Position numbers and translations under genes: made by a program. This document shows positions 56,590 to 64,000 of a DNA stretch of 64,000 nt, in pieces. The notes beneath the pieces were generated by a model. That model did not search any database. It saw only the letters and a program-made list of their open reading frames with translations, and was not told the origin of the DNA. The stretch's first letter is position 1. Every line of letters starts with the position of its first letter. The DNA comes from Microstegium vimineum (Eukaryota > Streptophyta > Magnoliopsida > Poales > Poaceae), in contig CM039129.1 of NCBI GenBank assembly GCA_022036555.1, positions 39,028,051 through 39,092,050 of the forward strand, read 5' to 3'.

Positions 56590-58532
56590 CATTTTATAAA
56601 GGTTATAAATTATGGAATCACCAAACTCGTAAGGTTGTGCTTAGCAGGAATGTTATCTTTAATGAATCTGCTATGTATTATGACAACCTATTTGTTGATG
56701 CTCCTGTTGAGGAAGAGAAAATAAGTGTGTAGGTGGAGCACTTGATTGATGCACCAGATTTTGATAATGTTGCTGTGCAAGATGCACATATTGCTGAAAT
56801 TTCTCTAATTGTTGATGATTCTTCTGTTGTTGAGCATTCTTCTCCAGTTATGCAGTCTCCACAACATTCTATTGCTGCTGACAGAGTTAGAAGGCAGCCC
56901 AAACCTGTTAAAAGGTATACTGAAGAATGCAATGTTGCTTATGCTATGAGTGTTGCAGAAGATATCGAAGGTAATTCAAAACCTTCTAATTATTTTGAGG
57001 CTATTACTTCTACTGATCGCAACAATTGGATAACCACTATGCAAGATGAGATGGAGTCACTTGAAAAGAATGGTACTTGGGATTTAGTAAGATTGCTAAG
57101 GATAAGAAGTTTGTCCGTTGTAAATGGATTTTCAAAAGAAAAGAGGGTATTTCTCCAAGTGAGCCAGCAAGGTATAAAGCAAGGTTGGTTGCTAAAGGTT
57201 ATAGCCATATTCTAGGTATTGATTTTAATGATGTCTTTTCTCCAGTTGTTAAGCATAGTTCTATTCGTACTTTGCTTAGTATTGTTGTCATGCATGATTA
57301 TGAACTTGAGCAACTAGATGTTAAAACTGCATTCTTACATGGGAGTTAGAAGAAGACATTTATATGAGCCAACCTGAAGGTTTTATTAATCCTGGAAAAC
57401 AAAACCTTGTTTGCAAGTTAAAGAAATCACTTTATGGTTTAAAGCAATCTCCTAGGCAATAGTACAAGAGATTTGACTCTTTTATGCTCTCTCGTGGCTT
57501 TATGCAGTCTGATTATGATAGCTGTGTTTATTTGAACATTGTTAATGGCTCAGCTATTTATCTGCTTCTTTATGTTGATGATATGTTGATTGCTGCTAAA
57601 GATAAATCAAAAATAGCTAAATTAAAGGCACAATTGAGTAAAGAATTTGAGATGAAAGACTTAGGTGAAGCTAAGAAAATTCTTGGTATGGAAATTACTA
57701 GAGATAGAAAATCTGGTAAGTTATACATCAGTCAGCGAGGTTATATTGAAAAGGTTCTTTGTCGTTTCAATATGCATAATGCAAAACCAGTGAGTACTCC
57801 ATTAGCTACACATTTCAGATTATCCCTAGCTTTATGTCCAGAGTCAGATGTTGATATTGAGTACATGTCTGAGTTCCATATTCCAGTGCAGTTGGTTCTC
57901 TTATGTATGCCATGGTTTGTTTTGGTCCTGATTTATCTCAAGCATTGAGTGTTGTCAGTAAATTCATGGCTAATCCTGGTAAGGAGCATTGGAGGGTTGT
58001 TCAATGAATTTTCAGATATTTGTAAGGTATTTCTAATGTCTGTTTGCAATTTGGGAAATCTAGAGATGGACTTGTTGGTTATGTTGATTCTGATTATGTT
58101 AGTGATTTGGATAAGAGGAGGTCTCTCACGGGTTATGTTTTCACCATTGGTGGTTGTGTTGTTAGCTGGAAAGCATGTTTGCAAGCTACTGTTACTCTGT
58201 CTACTACAGAAGCTGAATATATGGCTATTTCTGAACCTTGTAAGGAAGCTATTTGGTTGAGAGGCTTATACTCTAAACTTTGTGGGGTTACTTCTTACAC
58301 TACTATATATTGTGATAGCCAGAGTGCTATTTGTCTGACGAAAGATCAGATGTTTCATGAAAATACCAAGCACATCGATGTGAGATATCATTTTATTCGA
58401 GGTGTTATTGCTGAAAGTGATGTGAAAGTATGCAAGATAAATACTCATGATAATCCCGCTGATATGTTGACAAAGCATGTTCCTGGAGCTAAGTTTGAGC
58501 TATGCTCACGCTTAGTTGGTATTACAGTTTAA
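56590..58532 (+). pseudogene. Integrase tail, RT and RNase H of element D
   Basis: Resumes at GYKLWNHQTRKVVLSRNVIF (end of integrase). The RVT_2 type reverse transcriptase follows in several frames: WKTM-like ITTMQDEMESLEKNGTW, CKWIFKRKEG, LDVKTAFLHG and YVDDML near 57570. Then RNase H: LVGYVDSDYVSDLDKRRSLTGY, TLSTTEAEYMA, CDSQSAICL and HIDVRYHFIR. It ends at 58532. Stops and frameshifts occur near 56732, 57090, 57350, 57460 and 57900. About 60 codons between the two integrase parts are missing. Confidence 0.85.
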
Positions 58533-58632
58533 GTCCTAGTGACTTTTGGCGCCGGTGATTATTTATTATCGAAGTGAGTTGATTGATGATACTTCATTTG
58601 TTACAAGATGAAATTCGTCTCAAGGTGGAGTT

Positions 58633-58929
58633 TGTTGGAATATGATCCGAATTATAACGTGAGTCTTGTGGGGACGCCTGAAGGGCCCACGGTTTGTGTT
58701 ATGTTTATTAGCGGATTTGTTTCCGTGTTGGACTGCAGTCAGTCCGTCTTATAAATACATCTTGTAAGCCGCATGAAAAGTATTACCAGAAATAACTCAT
58801 ATTCTCTGCGTTCTGTAAACTCTCGTCATATAGTGGAGATCGCCGGTTGACGCCCGTGGTTTTTCCCGCAAGGGTTTTCCACGTAAAATCTGTGTCTCGT
58901 GTGCGATCTTGTTTGATTATTCCCTAACA
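58633..58929 (+). repeat. 3' LTR of element D
   Basis: Colinear with 42918-43171 plus the two extra blocks. Preceded by CAAGGTGGAGTT. Confidence 0.9.
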
Positions 58930-59320
58930 AGCAAGCTATCTAGTAGTAGCTCAGCAAGTCAATGCGAGGCCTTTTTTTTTCAATTTACATAAAAAGCATT
59001 TAACGTAAGAGAACGCCATGAGCCCATGAATCATTTCATAGCGAGCGTTTTCTCTGTAAATTTTATTTGTGAATTACAATTCAACAATGAAAAAGAAAAT
59101 CTTCTTTTTTTAATATTTGATGCTAATTGTTTAAATTATCATATGTTAAAGGATGGAGACAATGCATACTGCCTTCACCCTATGATGCAATCTATGGTTG
59201 ATATTAGACACACATCTTAGATGTAACTAATCTACAGAAAATACTATTGATATGTATGAATCAAAATAGGCATACTATATAAATGGTATGATAAATATTA
59301 ATATCATTTTTAACTTTATA

Positions 59321-59465
59321 CTTCCTCCATTTTAAATCATAAAATATTTTTGGTTTTCTAGATGTATTGTTTTTACTAGATATTTAGCTATATTGTATTT
59401 AAGTGCACATCAAAATCTACATATATCTAAAAGGCCGAAACATCTTATAATTTGAATAGAGGGAG
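59321..59465. mobile_element. Stowaway-like MITE, 145 bp
   Basis: Starts cttcctccattttaaatcat after TA. It ends with the inverted copy cttataatttgaatagagggag, followed by CA in place of TA. Confidence 0.7.
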
Positions 59466-61010
59466 CATAAATTTAATTAAACTCATAATAGTTTAACTTA
59501 GCACCATGCTAGAATTACATCATATCTAAAATGAAGGGTTATAATTTAAGGTGGGTTCACAACTTCAGACAGTATAAACAATCGGTTCAAAAAAAAAATC
59601 CGTGGAACCATGCTAGTTGTTACGGTTTTGTCTTCTTCATGAAAATTCATGCGAAGTACTACATCCATTGGTGAAGTATCTCTAGTCTAGAGAACAATTC
59701 CATCAAAAGCGCATCCTTAGCACGAAAGCACCCTGCTGACAATATTACTAGCACGATAGGCGCGCTTTTGCTGCGCCGGTTTTGAGGCCACACCACCATG
59801 GCAGACCACATAAAGTAACTGTAGAAATCCATAGAGTTGTTTTCGGTAAATGAGCATAATGTTAGCTTGTCGCATGGCAGAGACATGATTAAGAAAACAT
59901 GTGACTAAAAGCTGACAAAAAAAACAATCATGATTTATAACATAATTAAGAATGACTGGATGGTATCCATTTATAGCTTAAACATGGTCCCAGATAAAAG
60001 AGCAAAAATGAAAAGTTTGCAAGGAACAACACTCAACACTAATATAAAAAATCTGCAAGCACGAGTATATTATATCTATATCTGTTTAGTCTAGAATTCT
60101 AGGAATAACAACATCTTGATTACAGTGTGGTAAAAATATTGGTTTGGGTATGTAATGAAGAATTCCAATAAGATCAGATCTATTATTCATCATCAAAATA
60201 TGATGTCAACCTTTTTAGGCTCCCATCTCACAAAGAATATTATCACCTAAGATTGGTCTGCACAAATATGATCAATTATTTAGAAAATATAAAATAGTAT
60301 CATATAAGAACCATTTCGTAACATAGGCAATGACAATTTCAGATTACTTATAGCATACAAATTGAGTAGCTTCTCTAAAGTCAGGCTTAAAAATTATTCA
60401 CTAATTAAAAAAGATAAAAGAAACAGGGGTACAATAGCAGGCTTATCATCATCTTGGTATATTAATACATCTAGAACAATTCATAAAATGGTTTTTTTTG
60501 CAGGTAGCCAATATTTATGCCTATATCATGATCATGCACACACCAAGTTGGAAGCATAGTTATATAATATCAAAGGAACTTTCTTTTACATGAGAGTACT
60601 TTTTCTTCAAGAAAATATATAAGATTATGTGATCAAAATAAATGATATGTAGAGAGCCTTCTATGTTCATGAATTGGTGGATCCATGAGGGACTCAGTGT
60701 AGTTACTAATTCTAATTCCAATGTGGTTCACATTGTCACCCTTAAAACTTAACAAGAAACTCCATTGGATATGACGACATTCATGTTGCATAGTATCACG
60801 ATAATGTGTTACAAAAATAATTTAAAATGTAATTGTTCACATCATCAGATAAATAGAGGAAATGTACCATAAGATTTCCTGATGATGGACTGATGGAAGT
60901 AATATCTGGGCTTGTTAGCAATTCTGTCAAATAATGGCATTCCAGAGATACCCCTTCTTGGGTTGTTACCAGTAAAAAAGTCAGCACAAATCTAACATAT
61001 GCAATTAACA

Positions 61011-61380
61011 AACCTAGATACTGGAATAATAAAAATGGTATGAAGGTGGTGAGAAAGTGCTAACTCACATATTGAGCAGCACTGCCATGCACACATATTT
61101 GGCCCTTGCTCAGAAAAGGAAGAGGAAGTGGGAAACTAAAGATAAATCCCCTATTCATATTAGGGTAAAATTGGCAAAAATCCAGCATAAGCACTTGAAC
61201 AACCTATATATATACTAAAATGACAAATACGGTATTAACATGGTGTGAAAGCACTAACTCAGATATCCAATAGAACTACCATGCAGTCTTGGTTACCCCT
61301 TGGTAAGAAAAGCAAGAGGAAAATAGTGGAAAACAGAAGATGAATACCCTATTGATATTAGCATACTGTAAAAATTTTCA
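61011..61380. repeat. Diverged tandem duplication, about 190-bp unit
   Basis: aacctagatactggaataat at 61011 pairs with aacctatatatatactaaaa at 61201. Both continue through an actaactca or ctaactcaca block, a catgca block, and a cagaaaaggaagaggaa or aagaaaagcaagaggaa block, to a ctattNatattag block. Confidence 0.65.
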
Positions 61381-62160
61381 TTAGTACTACAAATTTATCT
61401 TGCATACAACATGCATCTCTCATGGTTTTATAAAACATAGCATAGATTTAATTAAAAAGGAAAAATTTAAAGTATACTAATAATAGTTGTCTTCTTTTTT
61501 TTGGTAGCTTCCAAAATAGTGATTGTAGGGTGCTAAGAATTTTAATGGTGGATTAAAAATGCATTCGTTGGTACTAATTGATTGAGGTCAACAAAACCAA
61601 CACGTGTTTGCTCAAAACAATGAGTACATTATTATGGCAGTGACATGAATCGAAGCTATCTTTTGAAAATAGCAGGCACACAGGCAGTTAGATGATACAT
61701 GACCTTCTTAATATTGCAATGAGGATCCAAGAGGAGTGCATAGTAAAAAAGAATCAAAGAGAAAGAGGAATACATCTAAAAGAGTACTTCCTGTAGAGGT
61801 ATTTTAGACATGTCTCAACTAAAACCAGCGTACTGCTCTCACTATTACAGATGAATTTTACATTAGATGTTACTACAATAGCCTAACATATAGAAGAAAT
61901 TACATGTGCTCTGGCTTGGCTGTGCTTGAAAGGATCATTTTCTCCAAAATTAATGGGCATGGTATTCTATGTATAAGAAAATATTAACATACCAGCATAA
62001 ATTAAAGCAAGCACAAAAATCAATAGGCACAGTAAGATCAACAAACCTTAAAGTATGAAAACTAACATACTAAGGCATTTTAGGCTTTCTAATGAACGAA
62101 TATATAATAACTTGAATTCTCCATGGGAGAAATCAATGTCATAATACACCAATAACATAC

Positions 62161-62316
62161 GAACTAACATAAGAAACTATTTTGCCAATGATTAGCAAAT
62201 GGTCTCTGCTTAATATACATGGCATGGCTGACATATATGAACTAACATAAGAAGCTATTTTGCCAATGATTAGCAAATGGTCTCTGCTTGATATATATGC
62301 CATGGCTGACATATAT
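62161..62316. repeat. Tandem duplication, 78-bp unit
   Basis: gaactaacataagaaactat at 62161 and gaactaacataagaagctat at 62239. Both continue through tttgccaatgattagcaaat to catggctgacatata with very few differences. Confidence 0.88.
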
Positions 62317-63042
62317 AATTAGGCTATCACTGTGTCGTCTAGTCCTTGCCCTATAATGACTATAGTCAATAAAAATATGATTATTAAAAAACAATTTCAT
62401 CATCAATGTGCATAGAAGGACATATCTGCTAGTCACATGCACAAAAAAACATTGGTTGAGGAATACCATGGGAATAGAACAATAGGCCATAATTAGCATA
62501 AGTATGCAACAATAGCTAATTAGCATAAGCACAGAACAAATTTTGGAACAAAATCTAAGAGCAATATATTTAGTTATATGTACCAACCCATAGCTAAAAT
62601 CACCATAGCTCACAAACATATGTAAATATCATTGGAAAAAGGGGAAAGGCTAACTCACAGCATCAAGATACAAATTTGACGTAGCGAAATATGTATGTCA
62701 CAAACAACCATGTATTTCGTTATATCTAACAGTATAGATGAAGTCAAGGAGACATGTCATGAATTCTAAATAAATAAATACAGGTTTGAAAAAAAAGGTA
62801 GGATGGTAGGAAATTAGCAAGGAGTAGGTACCTACAATATTTTTCTCTTCGCGGCAGGTAGCGAGTCTAAACTTGAAACAAAACACCGAGGTAAGGAATA
62901 TCACGTAGAATAAAGCAAGACATAGGAACATACCCCACTACTGGCATAATTGGCCGCAACCATGAAAATAGATAACCAGATCGAACAACTCGAGTTGAAG
63001 GCAAGTTCAGATGGAAGATCAGATCAAGATGAAGGAGGAGAC

Positions 63043-63474
63043 ATGAACCTTTGGTGGTGATGTAGTCGAGGATGGCTGCGATGCAGACCTTGGGGGAACA
63101 GCCTGGTTAACGGCGTAGATGAGGATGAGGGTGGCTTGTAGCAGGTGCTTCTTCCCCGGGTCATCCAGCGCCAATGGAGTCGATGGAGGCATCTGCAAAC
63201 GGCGTAGCCGGGAAGAGGAAGAGGCCACGAACCGATCTGATCCGTGTGTGTGCTGTCGGCAGGCCCGGGCGCTGCATCTGAGCAGAAGCGAGATCGCGAG
63301 GCATGATGCGCGTGACCTGCTGGCAGTGGCAGGGCCTGGTGCTGCATCTGAGCGGAAGCACAGGCGGCGGCGGCGGCGGCGGCGGAGGCGGAGCCGGAGC
63401 CGGAGAGACCCGATAAATTCCCTCGGAGGCATCGAGGCAGATTTTTTTTTTCTTTTTTGTTTCCCCTTTGACAC
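63043..63474 (-). CDS. Tentative 5' exon of an unrecognised minus-strand gene
   Basis: The minus-strand frame from Met 63474 is Arg-rich across the triplet repeat. Its later part, from MPPSTPLALDDPGKKHLLQA near 63193, looks more protein-like (hydrophobic ATLILIYAVNQAV). An alternative frame over the last 60 bases reads KVCIAAILDYITTKG, which also looks protein-like, so a small intron or frameshift near 63100 is possible. No family is recognised and the downstream exons were not found. Confidence 0.25.
63362..63405. repeat. GGC/GGA trinucleotide repeat
   Basis: A run of ggc triplets passing into gga/gcc triplets. On the minus strand it reads as an Arg- or Pro/Ala-rich stretch. Confidence 0.75.
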
Positions 63475-64000
63475 AGTGAGACGGCACGGGTTTCCACGTG
63501 CACTTACAGGATACGGTGATACTGGTAGTTTGGGAGGGATCAGGCGGCATTTATTTACGTTTCATGGCCTGGAATTTAACAGTGAAAAAATGTTACGTGG
63601 CATAGCTGATAGATGGGCAATTTATCCCTCGTTGAAGATGTATCTTATGCCTGCACCGACCAAGAACTAGGATACCACACATTTCACACTATATAAATTC
63701 ATTTGCAGCAGCAGCAGGGAAAAAAAAAAGGAACAAAAAAAAAGAGACAAGTGCAAAACGCGGCGGCAAGAAGCAAGCAAAGCAAGAGGGGCGGCGGCAG
63801 GCAGCAGCGACCTGCTGGCACGCCGTTCGCCACCGCCCTTAATTTGGCAAATCATAACGTAATTGTCAAATGGGGTCCTGCCTTTTTTCTGTGGCTGCAA
63901 TCAAATCCCTGGTCGGAGGCCATGAATGCCTTTTAGCGGAGGAAACCACCCGTCGCTCCGTTGTTTGGTGGCTTCGATCACTGCACCGCCCACCCGCATC

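Larger units (their letters stand above)
42918..58929 (+). mobile_element. Element D: Ty1/copia (Tork-like) retrotransposon with nested insertions
   Basis: LTRs are 42918-43171 and 58633-58929 (254 and 297 bp), TGTTGGAATATGATCC to CCCTAACA. The likely target duplication is AGCAC (42913-42917) against AGCAA (58930-58934). The PBS is of initiator-Met type, and the PPT AAGGTGGAG lies before the 3' LTR. Copia order (gag, protease, integrase, RT, RNase H) is split by solo LTR G in the leader and by elements E and F in the integrase. Confidence 0.88.
58930..64000. other. AT-rich flank right of element D
   Basis: Mostly low-GC DNA with a MITE (59321-59465), diverged tandem repeats (61011-61380), an exact tandem duplication (62161-62316) and a GC-rich segment from about 63050. 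Short frames such as 59659-59886 (minus) are unrecognised. Near 61070, 61260 and 62660 the minus strand reads gtgagttag or a close variant, which could be splice donors of a minus-strand gene. I could not build such a gene. Confidence 0.4.

Noticed and set aside
42918..58929. D and E as one composite copia element
   Set aside because: E has its own LTR, PBS, gag and protease of a different lineage, placed in the middle of D's integrase.

Overview
This is nuclear DNA from a grass, most likely a panicoid/andropogonoid such as sorghum, sugarcane or Miscanthus. The evidence is spliced receptor genes, Tat-lineage Ty3/gypsy and SIRE- and Tork-like Ty1/copia retrotransposons nested in each other, Stowaway-type MITEs, and CAG-to-TAG decay in the transposons. 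The species call is inference. I recognise no tRNA, rRNA, CRISPR array or bacterial operon.

Layout. (1) 1-750 is the 3' end of an LRR receptor-like protein gene. (2) 2027-5231 is a structurally complete small Ty3/gypsy element on the minus strand: two LTRs, a 5-bp target duplication, PBS, PPT and a gag relic but no pol. (3) 6585-41617 is one wall-associated-kinase-like (WAK) gene in three exons. Its first intron is about 32 kb long because it holds a three-level nest: Tat element A (7868-38298), Tat element B inside A (15692-33223), and a solo LTR inside B (26648-27889). Splice sites and reading phase still match across the nest, but a one-base deletion breaks the frame in the kinase glycine loop. 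(4) 42918-58929 is a Tork-like Ty1/copia element D. It has been invaded by a 2.8-kb solo LTR (G, 43493-46274) and by a SIRE-like copia element (E). E is itself cut by a further LTR (F), and a deletion has apparently fused F back to D. (5) 58930-64000 is AT-rich DNA with a MITE, two tandem duplications and a GC-rich end that may hold an unrecognised minus-strand exon.

The main interest lies in the 3' halves of Tat elements A and B. Between integrase and the 3' LTR both carry antisense genes with their own TATA-like boxes and, for at least one, clean introns, and the cargo differs. Element B carries a Transposase_28/coiled-coil type protein. Element A carries a protein resembling the At2g35280-type F-box family and a second, unrecognised three-exon gene. 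A and B share two amber codons at homologous places in pol, although their LTRs date them differently.

Limits: all alignments, TSDs and splice phases were read by eye. Family names rest on motif recognition, not on searches.
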